In this document: in pieces, positions 9,647-18,931 of the stretch
How positions within the stretch are numbered: position 1 is the stretch's first letter
How the letters are laid out: each line of letters starts with the position of its first letter
Source of the DNA: Thermococcus sp. 4557
GTDB taxonomy: Archaea; Methanobacteriota_B; Thermococci; Thermococcales; Thermococcaceae
Assembly (NCBI RefSeq): GCF_000221185.1
Contig: NC_015865.1
Span: 620,001-684,000 of the forward strand
Direction of reading: 5' to 3'
DNA: 64,000 nucleotides
The notes under the pieces: model-generated
The model's input: only the letters and a program-made list of their open reading frames with translations
The model's database searches: none
What the model was told of the DNA's origin: nothing
Position numbers and translations under genes: made by a program

Positions 9647-9879
9647 CCCCTTATTTCGGCACCGGAGTGAAACTGCCCACTCGACTACAACTAATCAAAG
9701 GAGTATAAAAATTTTGTCTATCGGGTTGAAGTGACGGCGCCCCCATGCGGTTGCTGGTCAAAGCCCCACCGACAGTTATAACGACCCCGGACATACCTTT
9801 CACTCCGATGCCTCGAACTTCGAGGTATTATTGACAGCGAAATATTTAAACCTTTGCATCTGGGTTAGCCAGGCAAAAT
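9647..9879. other. Intergenic region between AGOG and the ABC operon
   Basis: This 233-base stretch holds the minus-strand TATA box of the ABC operon (about 9702-9711), a second minus-strand TATA-like GGTTTAAATATTT (about 9839-9851) and a short palindrome CCTCGAACTTCGAGG. A 47-codon minus-strand frame (9651-9794) runs through the ABC promoter and is not accepted as a gene. A small RNA from the second TATA box is possible but unsupported otherwise. Confidence 0.4.
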
Positions 9880-10680
9880 TCAAAGGGAAGCCAGCCGCAG
9901 GACGTCCTCCCACTTCGTGCAGTACTCCTTCAGCCGCCGGAGAACCTCGTCATTTCCCCCCAGAACCGGCCAGAGTATTGAATCTATGTGGAGCGGCGGA
10001 ATTCCAGTTTCCTCCGCAATTCTGCCCCAGAAGCTCACCGGCGGCTCGTTCGTAAACCTCTTCGTGTAGGCGTTTATCCTCACGTCGCCGGGTATCTCGA
10101 CTGCCATTGGATACGGGACAAACTCCCCAAAGGCTATCCTGCCCGCGTAGCCGAACATCTTGACGGCGAAGACTATCGTCTTGGCGCTTCTCTTCGAGCC
10201 CAGGGTTTTTGCAAGCTCGTCGCGCAGGCGCTCCATGCCGTTGAAGTAGTAGTCCCTCAGATGGTCAAGTGACAGTGAATCGAGGAACGGCTCCGCTCTG
10301 TCCAGTCTTTTGACCTTTCCCGCAACGAGCCGCCTGTTGGTTCGAGAGTCCGGCAGGAATCGGGAGTATGCCTCCGATATACTCTCTCCCGGCAGGTTTT
10401 CCGAAAAATACCTGGAGAACTCCCACCACCACCGCTCGCCCTTCGCCGTCAGCTGATAGCTTACGAGGGAGTTGGCTATGACCAGCTTGATGAAGAGTTC
10501 GTCGTCTCTCAGATTGTCGTGGAGATTTTTGAGGGCGTCGAACTGAAGGTCAACCCTCTCCTCGATGGTTCTGGCGCAGTCGATGCCAAGTTCACTTAGA
10601 ATCTCCCTGAGAACTTCCACCTTCTCCTCGTTGACCCTGTATTTTACCCTGATGAACCCGTCCAGCGTCAATCTAACCAC
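9880..10680 (-). CDS. N-glycosylase/DNA lyase, archaeal 8-oxoguanine glycosylase (AGOG)
   Basis: Base-excision repair enzyme that removes 8-oxoguanine. The 266-residue protein carries the AGOG pattern: IANSLVSYQLTAKGERWWWEF near residue 70-90, then the helix-hairpin-helix region around SKRSAKTIVFAVKMFGYAGR, which should contain the catalytic lysine, and PGDVRINAYTKR after it. No iron-sulfur cysteine cluster is present, as expected for this family. The GTG start at 10680 overlaps the stop of the upstream beta-RFAP synthase gene by eight bases, so the genes are cotranscribed although their functions are unrelated. Confidence 0.85.
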   Translation of the reverse strand: MVRLTLDGFIRVKYRVNEEKVEVLREILSELGIDCARTIEERVDLQFDALKNLHDNLRDDELFIKLVIANSLVSYQLTAKGERWWWEFSRYFSENLPGESISEAYSRFLPDSRTNRRLVAGKVKRLDRAEPFLDSLSLDHLRDYYFNGMERLRDELAKTLGSKRSAKTIVFAVKMFGYAGRIAFGEFVPYPMAVEIPGDVRINAYTKRFTNEPPVSFWGRIAEETGIPPLHIDSILWPVLGGNDEVLRRLKEYCTKWEDVLRLASL

Positions 10681-11641
10681 CCACGGATTTTATCAGCCTC
10701 TCAAGGAAGGCGCTCTCTCCAATTACCTCCGCCCCGGTGTTGTTCGGAATGCCAAGCTCGACCTTCGCCCTTATCCCGTGCTCCCGAAGGTAGTCGTGGG
10801 CTTCCCCGCTGAGCCTCTGGAATTCACTCCTGAGTATCAGCCCGTAAACGGTCGGTCCCCAGGAGCTTTGACCGCAGCCGTAAGTTTTCTCCGCCAGAAA
10901 GTCGAGTATCAGCTTGACGTCCTCCCTGAACTCCCCTCCCTGGTACGGCTCGAAGTGCTTTCCAACGAGCCTCTGTATCGCGGAGAGATGCCCACCGAAG
11001 GCCCTCACGTCCCGCTCCTTGAGGGCCGGCAGGAGGCCGAGCAGAATTCTGTGGCTTATCTCCATGGCAACGTCTGTCCTTCCCACAACCCCAGTCATCA
11101 CGGGCTTTTCCTCCTCCTCGTCGAGGCCGGGCTTGAGCTCAGGAATAACCAGGAGAAAAGCCCAGTCTTCCGGGAAGTCCTCGCGGAATATCAGGGGTGG
11201 AATGCCGTTCCCAACACCGCCGTCTATGACGAATCCACCGTGGGCGAAGGAGTAGATTCCGGCGCCGCTGTTCCTTCCCCTTCCAAGAACCCTCGCCAGC
11301 TCCTCAACCGAGACGTTCAGGTTGTTAAGCCGGGCTATCCCCATCGCGACCGCCAGACTGAGCTGGGTGGTGGAGCCTAGACCAACGTGTCGGGGGATGG
11401 CTTTCTTGACCTCGACGATGTAATTGACCCCGGTTTCGTAGGCGGAGTTCATCCTCTTTATGGCGAACTCGATGGTTTCCCTGTCTTCCCCATCTGCAAT
11501 CACTTCCATGGCCTCGCCCTCGACGATTCTGACCTCGTAGCCACCTTCAAGGGCAACCCCTAGGCTTCCAAAGCGCCTTCCAAAGGCGGCTGAGGGATCG
11601 ATGAGACCCAGATGAAGCCTCCTCGGAGTACGGATTAGCAT
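10673..11641 (-). CDS. Beta-ribofuranosylaminobenzene 5'-phosphate synthase family protein
   Basis: GHMP-kinase-fold enzyme that in methanogens condenses 4-hydroxybenzoate (or pABA) with PRPP to start the arylamine part of methanopterin. In the form starting MLIRTPRRLHLGL it has 322 residues. The GHMP-like glycine loop is IPRHVGLGSTTQLSLAVA near residue 95, and GRGRNSGAGIYSF and GQSSWGPTVYGL are family motifs. Thermococcales make modified folate-type pterins, so a matching role is plausible. GGTGACG precedes the ATG at 11641. It is divergent from the small membrane protein and DHPS genes, which fits a pterin cofactor locus. Confidence 0.88.
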   Translation of the reverse strand: MLIRTPRRLHLGLIDPSAAFGRRFGSLGVALEGGYEVRIVEGEAMEVIADGEDRETIEFAIKRMNSAYETGVNYIVEVKKAIPRHVGLGSTTQLSLAVAMGIARLNNLNVSVEELARVLGRGRNSGAGIYSFAHGGFVIDGGVGNGIPPLIFREDFPEDWAFLLVIPELKPGLDEEEEKPVMTGVVGRTDVAMEISHRILLGLLPALKERDVRAFGGHLSAIQRLVGKHFEPYQGGEFREDVKLILDFLAEKTYGCGQSSWGPTVYGLILRSEFQRLSGEAHDYLREHGIRAKVELGIPNNTGAEVIGESAFLERLIKSVGG

Positions 11642-11730
11642 GAACGTCACCGGGGAAAGTTGGGGTTATCGATTTTTAACGGTTGGCAAAACTTTTAAGT
11701 ATCTCCAATATTACACCCAACGGTGATAAT

Positions 11731-12048
11731 ATGGGGGAAGGCGATGACGCAATTGGGATTGCCCTGTACATCCTCACGATATTCACCGGACTGATCGGGA
11801 TAATAACCATAGCGCCCCTCGTGACCGAGCTGTATCTTTTCCACGTCCTCGACAGGCTCAAGGCAAAGGTAACCGACGAGGCGGTCTTGGCCGGCTTCAG
11901 CGCGGTCAACGGCCTCCTCGCGGTCGCCGTGCATTCCAACGACCCGAAGATCGACCCGTTTCTGCCCACCCTCATAGCCACGCTAACCTTTTTATTCATG
12001 GCCATTAAGCTCGAACTGGGTATGAACCATGAAGTTCGCGGGGATTGA
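11731..12048 (+). CDS. Small membrane protein of unknown function
   Basis: A 105-residue protein starting MGEGDDAIGIALYIL, chosen because GGTGATA lies four bases upstream and a TATA-like TTTTAAGTA lies about 40 bases upstream. Two to three hydrophobic segments are visible: residues ~8-30, ~55-72 and ~82-95. I recognise no family. The 3' end overlaps the start of the dihydropteroate synthase gene by 20 bases, so translation is coupled. The context suggests co-regulation with pterin synthesis, but nothing in the sequence shows a direct role. Confidence 0.8.
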   Translation: MGEGDDAIGIALYILTIFTGLIGIITIAPLVTELYLFHVLDRLKAKVTDEAVLAGFSAVNGLLAVAVHSNDPKIDPFLPTLIATLTFLFMAIKLELGMNHEVRGD

Positions 12049-12847
12049 CCTGAGTGAGCCCAGGATAATGGGCGTCATCAACGTTTCGCCTGAGAGCTTC
12101 TACAAGGGGAGCGTCAGGGACGACGGGGAGGGGCTCATCGAGACCGCGGTGAAGATGGTTGAGGACGGCGCTACCTTCATCGACATCGGTGCCAAATCCA
12201 CAGCCCCCTACCTCGAGACCCAGATTCCAGTTGAGGAGGAGGTAAGGCGGGCGGTATGGGCGGTTAAGGCCATTCGCGACCACGTGGACGTGCCGATAAG
12301 CATAGACACAACGAGTGCCAGGGTCGCGGAGGAGGCCCTGAAGGCGGGCGCGGATGTGATAAACGACGTCACCGGCCTGAAGGGAGACGCGAAGATGGCG
12401 GAGGTCGCGACTGAATATACCGCCCCGGTGATAGTCTGCGCCCACGGGGAGGTGAGGAACCTCAGCGACCCGATTCATACCGTGGTGGACCTCCTGCAGG
12501 GAAGCATAGTCATAGCCGAGAAGCATGGTATCGAGGAGGTAGCCATAGACCCGGCCATAGGCTTCCTCCGCCCGGAGTGGCCCCCCTGGTACGAGTGGGA
12601 CTCAAAGGTTCTGGCGAACCTTAACATGCTCAAAATCTTCGGACGGCCCATCCTCATAGGGGTCTCCAGGAAGTCGTTCATCGGGGCGATAACTGACAGA
12701 AAAGACCCCTTGGAGAGGCTCCCGGGGAGCCTTGCCGCCACGGCGGTGGCCATCTTCAACGGGGCGAACATAATCAGGACACACGACGTCAGGGAAACAC
12801 TCGATGCCGTTAAGATGGCAACGTTCATGAGGAAGTTCCGGATGTAG
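12029..12847 (+). CDS. Dihydropteroate synthase family protein
   Basis: TIM-barrel pterin-binding enzyme joining a hydroxymethyl-dihydropterin diphosphate to an arylamine. The 272-residue protein shows the DHPS signatures: IMGVINVSPESFY near the start, ATFIDIGAKSTAP, ISIDTTSA, DVINDVTGL and the GVSRKSFIGAI lysine/arginine motif near residue 212. It lies divergently from a beta-RFAP synthase gene, so the acceptor may be a ribofuranosyl-arylamine rather than plain pABA; that is inference. The 3' end overlaps the convergent membrane protein gene by 23 bases. Confidence 0.93.
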   Translation: MKFAGIDLSEPRIMGVINVSPESFYKGSVRDDGEGLIETAVKMVEDGATFIDIGAKSTAPYLETQIPVEEEVRRAVWAVKAIRDHVDVPISIDTTSARVAEEALKAGADVINDVTGLKGDAKMAEVATEYTAPVIVCAHGEVRNLSDPIHTVVDLLQGSIVIAEKHGIEEVAIDPAIGFLRPEWPPWYEWDSKVLANLNMLKIFGRPILIGVSRKSFIGAITDRKDPLERLPGSLAATAVAIFNGANIIRTHDVRETLDAVKMATFMRKFRM

Positions 12848-13835
12848 CGGTCGCTTCTTTCGTCTTCTTCCATTCATCGACCAGGGTCCCGAGGAGGGAC
12901 AGAGCGACGGGGCCGATTATTATTCCGACGAAACCAAAGGCTATGTAACCCCCGAAGATTCCAACGAGGCTTATCAGCGCGTTTACCCCGGTTTTCCTCT
13001 CGCCCAGGTGGGACCGGAGGAGGTAGTCCGGCATCGGGGAGACGAAAACCGCACCGTAGAGGGCAGAGACGACCGCCGCGGCGGTGTTTCCGGTGCTGAA
13101 TAGATAAACCGCCCCTGCCAGCCAGACTATCCACCCCCCGAGAACGGGGAGGAGCTCGAAGATTATCGTGAAGATGCCGGCAGCTATCGCACCGCCGGCG
13201 TCGGCTATGGCGAAGAGATAGAAACCTATCGCTATGGCCGCACCTTTGAGTATGCTCAGGGCGAGCCATCCGCGGAGAAGGCTGTGGAGGGTTCTTCCAG
13301 CACTGTTCAGGAGTTTAATGGCCAGCTCCCTGTTGTCCTGCGGAAGGAGGGCATGAACTTCCTCCCGTATTGTCTCGGTGTTCACGAGGATTCCATAGAA
13401 CGCGAAAACCATCACGATGGCCTGAAGGGAGAGCTTGGGAAGGGAGTAGGTGTAGCCGAGAACGTACTCCTCAAAGCGCTTGGGAATATCCTCCGCGAGG
13501 CGCTGGATGAGTTCGTAGATTGCGGGGGGAAGGTGGAAGCCAAGCAGCCACCGGAAAAAGGCATCGATGTAGTACGCCAGGGACTGCTTGACGTCGTTTA
13601 TCCAGAGGGCAAAGCCGATCATGAAGAGAAACGTCAGGATCGTAAGGATGCCCGTCATTGTGAAGGCCGAAACACGCTTTCCGGTTTTCCGGGAGAGTCG
13701 CTCGTGGAAAGGATAGAGGATGTAAGCCAGGGTTATCGCGAGTATGAGGGGAGAAAGGATAGGGCTAACCGTCTCCCAGACGAGGTAGAGAACTACGAGT
13801 GATATCGCGATCCAGACTGCGGCTTCAAGCTCCAT
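12825..13835 (-). CDS. AI-2E family (PerM/DUF20) membrane protein
   Basis: A 336-residue polytopic membrane protein with about seven to eight hydrophobic segments in the pattern of the AI-2 exporter-like family: a helical pair at residues 5-40, a pair around 60-80, a long extracytoplasmic/amphipathic stretch (~90-150), then clustered helices including GGAIAAGIFTIIFELLPVLG and GFVGIIIGPVALSL. Some archaeal and bacterial members are Na+/H+ antiporters, others move small molecules; substrate is unknown here. Its start overlaps the stop of the upstream Ph1570-like gene by 11 bases. Confidence 0.88.
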   Translation of the reverse strand: MELEAAVWIAISLVVLYLVWETVSPILSPLILAITLAYILYPFHERLSRKTGKRVSAFTMTGILTILTFLFMIGFALWINDVKQSLAYYIDAFFRWLLGFHLPPAIYELIQRLAEDIPKRFEEYVLGYTYSLPKLSLQAIVMVFAFYGILVNTETIREEVHALLPQDNRELAIKLLNSAGRTLHSLLRGWLALSILKGAAIAIGFYLFAIADAGGAIAAGIFTIIFELLPVLGGWIVWLAGAVYLFSTGNTAAAVVSALYGAVFVSPMPDYLLRSHLGERKTGVNALISLVGIFGGYIAFGFVGIIIGPVALSLLGTLVDEWKKTKEATATSGTSS

Positions 13836-14304
13836 CCAGCATCCCCAGATATTTCAGTATGAGCTCCCTCGCAGCGGGTTTGTTGAAGACGATGAGGTAC
13901 GCCCCCTCGCCGAGTATAAAGTTCTTCCCCAGGGCTAATAAACCTTTCTTGAGCTTGTGGACCTCGGCCTTTTCAAAGTCTATGGCCTCCTTAACCTCCC
14001 GGGGCGCATCGGTCTCCTCGAGGGCCTTTTCGAGGCGATTGAGAACGCTGCGGTTGAGGAACTTGATGGGGCTCGGCCGGAACTCCTCCGTGACTATCTC
14101 TGAGGGGTCCAGGTGGATGCCCCAGAACTCCTTGGCGCACTCAAAGGGGTAGACGTAGTCCTCCCCATAATCGGGGAGGTAAAGCTCCCGTATCACTGCA
14201 AGGAGAAGCTTTCTGGCGTCCTTTCCATAGAACTCCACCTCGAGGTTGAACTTCTCATCCCGGAATCCGTTTTCAAATACCTCGAGCTTCTCCTCACAGA
14301 GCAT
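13825..14304 (-). CDS. Conserved Thermococcales protein, possibly Ph1570 family
   Basis: A 159-residue soluble protein starting MLCEEKLEVFENGF, with GAGGTGG upstream of the ATG at 14304. It is acidic and mixed alpha/beta, with no signal or membrane segment. Its middle (YPFECAKEFWGIHLDPSEI) and C-terminus (LALGKNFILGEGAYLIVFN) recall the structurally known but functionally uncharacterised Pyrococcus Ph1570 protein; this is from memory and should be treated as tentative. It sits between sppA and the AI-2E-type gene on the same strand with ten-base gaps or overlaps, suggesting one transcript. Confidence 0.8.
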   Translation of the reverse strand: MLCEEKLEVFENGFRDEKFNLEVEFYGKDARKLLLAVIRELYLPDYGEDYVYPFECAKEFWGIHLDPSEIVTEEFRPSPIKFLNRSVLNRLEKALEETDAPREVKEAIDFEKAEVHKLKKGLLALGKNFILGEGAYLIVFNKPAARELILKYLGMLDGA

Positions 14305-14314
14305 TCCAACCACC

Positions 14315-15319
14315 TCAGCCGGTCTTCAGGTAAGCGCTCACGTAGCGTGGATCAAGCAGGAGGGCCGTGCTTCCGAAGATACCAAAATCCGAAGGAGAGT
14401 CCCCACTGTATATAACGACGCGCGGGTTGGTGACGTTGAGCTCCTCCGAAAGGACCCTCAGGGCACGGTCGATGTCGCCGGTTTCGTCCACGAGGGAGCC
14501 CGTTACGTTCATGGCGAACCAGGTCTGGCCGGTTGCATACTTCCTGGTCTCGTTGAGCGGCATGTTTCTCCCGCTGCTCACCGCATGGAGGAATGCCTGG
14601 AAATATGTGTCAATGCTCTCCGCTATCATCTCGCGCTCCTCCTCGCTCAGGTCGCGCCACTCCGCACCGGTGTCCTTGTAGGGGCCGGTCTTGAAGACAT
14701 CGACCTTGATGCCGTTCATCTCGTAGTTCTTCTGGAGGTTGTAGTGGACGTAGATGACGCCGATACTGCCCACCTCCGCGAGGGGGTCCGCTATTATCTT
14801 CTCGGCGCCTGCGGCGATGTAGTATCCACCCGATGCCGCCATGCCGCCGGTGTAGGCGACCACTGGTTTAATGAGGTTGAGCTTCCGAACCGTGGCGTAG
14901 ATATCCCTCACCGGCCCCACGTATCCGCCAGGACTCTCTATCCAGAGAACAACGCCGCCGATTGAGTCGTTCCGGGCAATGTCCCTCAGAAGGGGTACGA
15001 TTCTTAGGGCAGTGTACTCGTCAATCAGGCCGAATATCGGGACGACGGCTATCGTCGTGTTGTCTTCGGGCATGTTCCTCTCCCTGAGCTGAGCCCGCAT
15101 GAAGTCCAGCTGCCTCTGGAGCTCCTCTATCTGAAGCCTATACGCAGTTTCGTTGCACGTCGCGTTCAGTGAGGTCTCCACAACTACAGGGGAGACGTTC
15201 GAAGGGGTGTAAGATTTCAGCTCAGAGTTCTGCATGTAGAGCAGCACCACCGCCACGCTTGAGGCGGCGAGCATGAGTATGAGAACCGCGGATATGTACT
15301 TCCAGATGTCTTCCCTCAT
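14315..15319 (-). CDS. sppA: Signal peptide peptidase SppA
   Basis: Membrane-anchored serine protease that degrades cleaved signal peptides. The 334-residue protein has one N-terminal membrane segment (residues ~8-28) followed by an extracytoplasmic domain. The Ser-Lys dyad is visible as Ser163 in GGMAASGGYYIAAG and Lys215 in TGPYKDTGAEW, matching the Ser162/Lys214 pair established for the Thermococcus kodakarensis enzyme. It is the short archaeal form with a single protease domain. It heads the run with the Ph1570-like and AI-2E-type genes. Confidence 0.95.
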   Translation of the reverse strand: MREDIWKYISAVLILMLAASSVAVVLLYMQNSELKSYTPSNVSPVVVETSLNATCNETAYRLQIEELQRQLDFMRAQLRERNMPEDNTTIAVVPIFGLIDEYTALRIVPLLRDIARNDSIGGVVLWIESPGGYVGPVRDIYATVRKLNLIKPVVAYTGGMAASGGYYIAAGAEKIIADPLAEVGSIGVIYVHYNLQKNYEMNGIKVDVFKTGPYKDTGAEWRDLSEEEREMIAESIDTYFQAFLHAVSSGRNMPLNETRKYATGQTWFAMNVTGSLVDETGDIDRALRVLSEELNVTNPRVVIYSGDSPSDFGIFGSTALLLDPRYVSAYLKTG

Positions 15320-15412
15320 CCACTCACCCGGAAGATGTTCCGCCCGGAACTTTTAAACCCTGTCCTCGGTAAGCTTTTATATCCAGCGGCACACTCTCTT
15401 GTAGGTGGTAGC

Positions 15413-16219
15413 ATGGAGATAGGAATTACGGTCTATCCGCATTTCGTCACGAAGGACAAGACCCTCGCGTCGGTGCTCGCGGACGTCAAGATAAAGAACT
15501 ACGACTTCGTCTCGATATTCCCACACACACTCGGCCTCATAAAGAACGGCGTCGTTGTTGAGAAAAAGCTCAAAAACATCGAGACGACCCTGAGGGGCGT
15601 CGGAATCGACTACATCGTCAGGATGCCCACCTCAGTCAACCTCCGCGATCACATCTACTACACCCGTCACTTCCGCGTTGCAAGGGCAGTCGCAGACGTC
15701 GCGATAAAGCTGGGCGCCAAGGTCATCGTCATGCAGAGCGGAAGGACCGGGAGGCTCGACCTCGAAATAGAGGCCCTCCAGCAGCTTGCGGACATGGTGG
15801 GCCCGTTCGGGATAAAGATAGCCCTCGAGAACACGTTCAGCGTCAAGGACACGCTCTACGTCGTCGAGAACGTGGACAGGAAAAACGTCGGCTTCGCCCT
15901 CGACGTCGCCCATGCCTTCCTCAGCGCCCAGGGTGACGCGGACAAGCTGCTCGAGGACGTAAAGCTGGGAACAGACAAAACCGTAATCCTCATGATACAC
16001 GACAACTTCGGAAAGCTCTTCCCCCAGGTGGAGCCCGAGGATGCCCTCGCCTACGGTGTCGGCGACCTTCACCTGCTCCCCGGCGAGGGAAGCATACCAT
16101 TCGGAAAGGTTCTCAGGCTCTTCGGGGACGTTCCCCTGCTCCTGAAGGTGAAGGACCCCGAGAAGTTCTCCAAAGTCCCGACGAAGCAGGGATTGATAGA
16201 GCTTCTGACGAGCTTATAA
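15413..16219 (+). CDS. Sugar phosphate isomerase/epimerase (xylose isomerase-like TIM barrel)
   Basis: A 268-residue AP-endonuclease-2/xylose-isomerase-type barrel beginning [20 protein letters not shown]. The ATG at 15413 is chosen because AGGTGGTAG precedes it and a strong TATA (CTTTTATATCC) lies about 38 bases upstream; the longer frame from 15335 would start inside the promoter. Metal-binding candidates are the Glu of IALENTF, the Asp and His of LDVAHA and the His of MIHDN. The substrate is unknown. It is convergent with the RNase III-like gene, overlapping by six bases. Confidence 0.85.
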   Translation: MEIGITVYPHFVTKDKTLASVLADVKIKNYDFVSIFPHTLGLIKNGVVVEKKLKNIETTLRGVGIDYIVRMPTSVNLRDHIYYTRHFRVARAVADVAIKLGAKVIVMQSGRTGRLDLEIEALQQLADMVGPFGIKIALENTFSVKDTLYVVENVDRKNVGFALDVAHAFLSAQGDADKLLEDVKLGTDKTVILMIHDNFGKLFPQVEPEDALAYGVGDLHLLPGEGSIPFGKVLRLFGDVPLLLKVKDPEKFSKVPTKQGLIELLTSL

Positions 16220-16600
16220 CCCCAACCTCTCCCCTATTACCTTGAAAACCTCCGCGAAGGCCCTCCCTATCGCTTCCTTTCTTCTTGAGAAGTGTGTAAC
16301 GTCCTCGGTGAAGTTTTCCCTCAGAATCTCGACGGCTTCCTCCACAGTTATCTTGCCCTCGAGCCACGCGTAGGCGAAGATTGCTTCAGCTATGTCGCCC
16401 TTACCGTGCTTGTCGGTCCTCGGTGGAATAACGTGCCTCAGCCCGGCCAGCTCAAGGGCTATAGTGAGCGACGCGTTGGGAACCCTCTCACCGGTGGGTC
16501 TGTCCAGATACTCGCTCAAGGCGAGAGAGAAGACGAAGTTGACCAGTGAATCTCCGAACTTTGAAAGCCCCTTGTCCGTGAAGTTTCTCTCGTACCTCAA
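16214..16600 (-). CDS. RNase III-like domain protein
   Basis: A single RNase III-type fold without a double-stranded-RNA-binding domain, 128 residues from a TTG start. [17 protein letters not shown] (residues 14-30) corresponds to the RNase III signature and [15 protein letters not shown] (67-81) to its second acidic motif. The second-motif acids (Asp69, Glu72) and the first-motif Asp17 are present, but the signature glutamates before the Gly-Asp are replaced by Lys and Ser. The TTG at 16600 follows GGGTGAG and overlaps the stop of the upstream glycosyltransferase as TTGA. A TTG at 16612 is an alternative. RNase III folds are uncommon in archaea; activity is unproven. Confidence 0.75.
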   Translation of the reverse strand: MRYERNFTDKGLSKFGDSLVNFVFSLALSEYLDRPTGERVPNASLTIALELAGLRHVIPPRTDKHGKGDIAEAIFAYAWLEGKITVEEAVEILRENFTEDVTHFSRRKEAIGRAFAEVFKVIGERLGL

Positions 16601-17913
16601 GCTCTCACCCAAACCCTCTCCGAGAACCAGGCTTTAAGGTTTTTGAGGTACGGCAGGGTGCTTCCCAGCAGGAGGGCATACAGCAGGATACTCAGAACCA
16701 GGGAATAGACGACGTAGGGAACATCACCCCATACCCCAATCGTGAAGTGGCCCACAAACCTGACAACGGTCCAGCTGGGGTTCCGCAGGTGGACGTGAAA
16801 CCAGAACTCACTCGGCTGGAGGATAGGCCATATTCCGATGTAAAAAGCGGTGAAGAGTGAGATCAGCCTTATCTTCCCCCGGGTGTTGAAGGCGACGAGG
16901 ACCAAAAACGCGACCAGGGGAAGGAGGTACTGGGGATTAACGCGCCAGTAGGAAGCGGTAAAGGCGGCGTAGGCAAGCGAGGCGGAAACTACCAGGTTTC
17001 TTTCAAAGGAATGTCTCACAAGGGTGAGGAAGAGAAGGAGAACGGCCGGGACGTACCAGTGCTCGATAAAAATCAGCGTCTCAACCCCGTGAGCCTCGTG
17101 AAAGTACGTGAGCAGGCTGACGAATCCGTTCATGCTGTATGATAACGGAAGGGGATACCCGATTTCAATTCCCCGCATCAGCTTGGGAAGTGTGCGCAGG
17201 CTCGACGGACAGAGGAGCAGCATGGGGAGAAACGGCACGACGGCCCCAGCAAAGAGAAGTGCGGCTTTTTTTAGGCCCCTAACTCCCTCCAGGAGGTATT
17301 CCCACAGGGAAACGACGGCGGGGAACAGGAGGGTGTGTTTGATCGCCAGGGAAAGGCCCTGGAAAGCGGGCGAGATGTGTTCCCTGTTTCGCAGATGAAG
17401 TCCGAGGAGGAAAACGGCCAGGGGGACGGCATCGAACATGCCGTAAACAGCGGAGACGTGGATCACCATGGGGTTTAGATAGTAGAGGGCGCTTCCAACG
17501 ACGCCCTCCCATGTTCCCCTCTCCCTGAGGAGGGCGTAGATGAGAAGAGCGACCGCCGTATCGGCGGCTATGAACACCAGCTTAACGGAGAATGCCCAGG
17601 TGGGGTCCACGTAGACGTGGTAAACGCCGCCGCTCCAGAATGACTCGACCGAACCGCCCACCAGCAACCTGATAACCGCAAGAAGATACGCCAGGACGGG
17701 CCCGTAAACGTAGGGCCATGGGTACGGCCAGCCCTTGCCGGAGTAGCCGATCCAATCGGCGTATGCGTAGAAACAGGCCTTCTTTTCGAGCATAGTCCCG
17801 GCAAAGCCGTAGAACTGGGCAAGGTCGCTTCCCGCCGAATAGGGCGCAAGGACAAGCCGGACTGTGAGACCGGCCAGTAGGATGAGGGCAAGGGCTCGCT
17901 CAGGGTGTCTCAA
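16597..17913 (-). CDS. Polytopic membrane glycosyltransferase-like protein (GT-C type)
   Basis: A 438-residue protein with about ten hydrophobic segments. The first extracytoplasmic loop holds an acidic motif ([15 protein letters not shown]), as in dolichol-phosphate-sugar-dependent GT-C enzymes such as the GT39/GT87 types, followed by a large aromatic loop around residues 55-70. Translation should begin at a TTG (17913) after GGGGTGGA, and a TATA-like CCCTTAAATTTGG lies about 55 bases upstream. The donor and acceptor are unknown. It is translationally coupled to the RNase III-like gene. Confidence 0.7.
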   Translation of the reverse strand: MRHPERALALILLAGLTVRLVLAPYSAGSDLAQFYGFAGTMLEKKACFYAYADWIGYSGKGWPYPWPYVYGPVLAYLLAVIRLLVGGSVESFWSGGVYHVYVDPTWAFSVKLVFIAADTAVALLIYALLRERGTWEGVVGSALYYLNPMVIHVSAVYGMFDAVPLAVFLLGLHLRNREHISPAFQGLSLAIKHTLLFPAVVSLWEYLLEGVRGLKKAALLFAGAVVPFLPMLLLCPSSLRTLPKLMRGIEIGYPLPLSYSMNGFVSLLTYFHEAHGVETLIFIEHWYVPAVLLLFLTLVRHSFERNLVVSASLAYAAFTASYWRVNPQYLLPLVAFLVLVAFNTRGKIRLISLFTAFYIGIWPILQPSEFWFHVHLRNPSWTVVRFVGHFTIGVWGDVPYVVYSLVLSILLYALLLGSTLPYLKNLKAWFSERVWVRA

Positions 17914-18019
17914 GATTCCACCCCTCGAAATGTATCCATTTCAACTGGAAGTTAGAAGAGTTCCAAATTTAAGGGTTTCGGAATAGCCGCGTGGAAGGTA
18001 TCAAAGGAGAAAAGGAAGG

Positions 18020-18307
18020 TCACTCGCCTATAGCGGCCTTCCAGGCATCCAGAACCGACCTGGCCCTGTCGAACACCTTCTGTGCGGCCTCCTCAAGGGC
18101 CTTCTCGGGGGTAACCTTGCCGTCGGTAACGACGCGGAACTTCGGCTTTCTCGCCATGAGGACCGGGTGCTCGATGGTGTAGCCCGCGAAGGTCACGTGC
18201 TTGTTCTCGTGGAGCACCTCGTTGAGCAGGTTGGCGAAGGTGTGATCCTCCCCCTCAAGGTAGAACTCAAGGACGTTTTCCTCACGCTTGATGACCTCAA
18301 TCTTCAT
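18020..18307 (-). CDS. rpoL: DNA-directed RNA polymerase subunit L (Rpo11)
   Basis: Small assembly subunit of archaeal RNA polymerase that pairs with subunit D, homologous to eukaryotic RPB11. The 95-residue protein contains the family motif [20 protein letters not shown] (residues 18-37) followed by [13 protein letters not shown]. The ATG at 18307 has GGGTGAGG upstream and overlaps the DUF2067 gene stop by 11 bases. It is the last gene of the csl4-DUF2067-rpoL operon. Confidence 0.97.
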   Translation of the reverse strand: MKIEVIKREENVLEFYLEGEDHTFANLLNEVLHENKHVTFAGYTIEHPVLMARKPKFRVVTDGKVTPEKALEEAAQKVFDRARSVLDAWKAAIGE

Positions 18308-18929
18308 TTTCCTCACCCTTCAAGTGGTTAATCAGCATCTCCAGCGCCTGCTCCTTGTTCTTCACCAGTTCGTATTTAAACTTATCCTCCTTCCACTCGG
18401 CGAGACCGAGCTCCACCAGGAGGTCGATGACGTCCTCAGGTTCGAGGTCGTAGGCAACGGCGGCGGGCAGGACGACCTCCCTTATCTGCCGCGTTGTCTG
18501 GAGGGAGATGTCGGACAGGTATCCGCCAAGGGTTCCGGTCAGGGAGACCAGCTCCTCCCAGGGCATGGACGTTACCAGCTCCCCCTCCCGCACTTCAACG
18601 GTTTCGCCCAGGAGATGGAGGGTCTTTACGAGGATGGGGGTTGAGACACTGGCTCCTGCCTCCCTGAAGATGTCGTCTATGGTGTACCTGTAGAGACCGC
18701 GTTTGTCGGGGTAGAGCTTGGCCCTGACGCGGTTGTGTATCTCCCTTATCCTGCGGATGGCCTCGCGGATGTCCTCCTTCGTCCCCTGGACGTTTATCTT
18801 GAGGTCGTTCAGCTTACCGTGGACGTATATGAACGCAGGCAGGCGGAGGCGCTGAAGCTCCCGCATGAACTCCTCCTTCTCCCTATCGTCGCGGACGTGG
18901 ATGGTTATTACCTTCTTGGCCCTCGCCAT
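18297..18929 (-). CDS. DUF2067 family protein
   Basis: A 210-residue archaeal protein of unknown function, starting [20 protein letters not shown]. The first half is alpha/beta with a KH-like or ferredoxin-like look ([28 protein letters not shown]) and the second half is helical. The start at 18929 follows GAGGGTGT and lies one base past the csl4 stop. The position between an exosome subunit and an RNA polymerase subunit, with overlaps on both sides, suggests a role in RNA metabolism; that is inference from context. Confidence 0.85.
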   Translation of the reverse strand: MARAKKVITIHVRDDREKEEFMRELQRLRLPAFIYVHGKLNDLKINVQGTKEDIREAIRRIREIHNRVRAKLYPDKRGLYRYTIDDIFREAGASVSTPILVKTLHLLGETVEVREGELVTSMPWEELVSLTGTLGGYLSDISLQTTRQIREVVLPAAVAYDLEPEDVIDLLVELGLAEWKEDKFKYELVKNKEQALEMLINHLKGEENED

Positions 18930-18931
18930 GT

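Noticed and set aside
9651-9794. Minus-strand 47-codon frame with a distant TATA box upstream
   Set aside because: It runs straight through the promoter of the ABC operon, its ribosome site is weak, and the residue pattern looks random.
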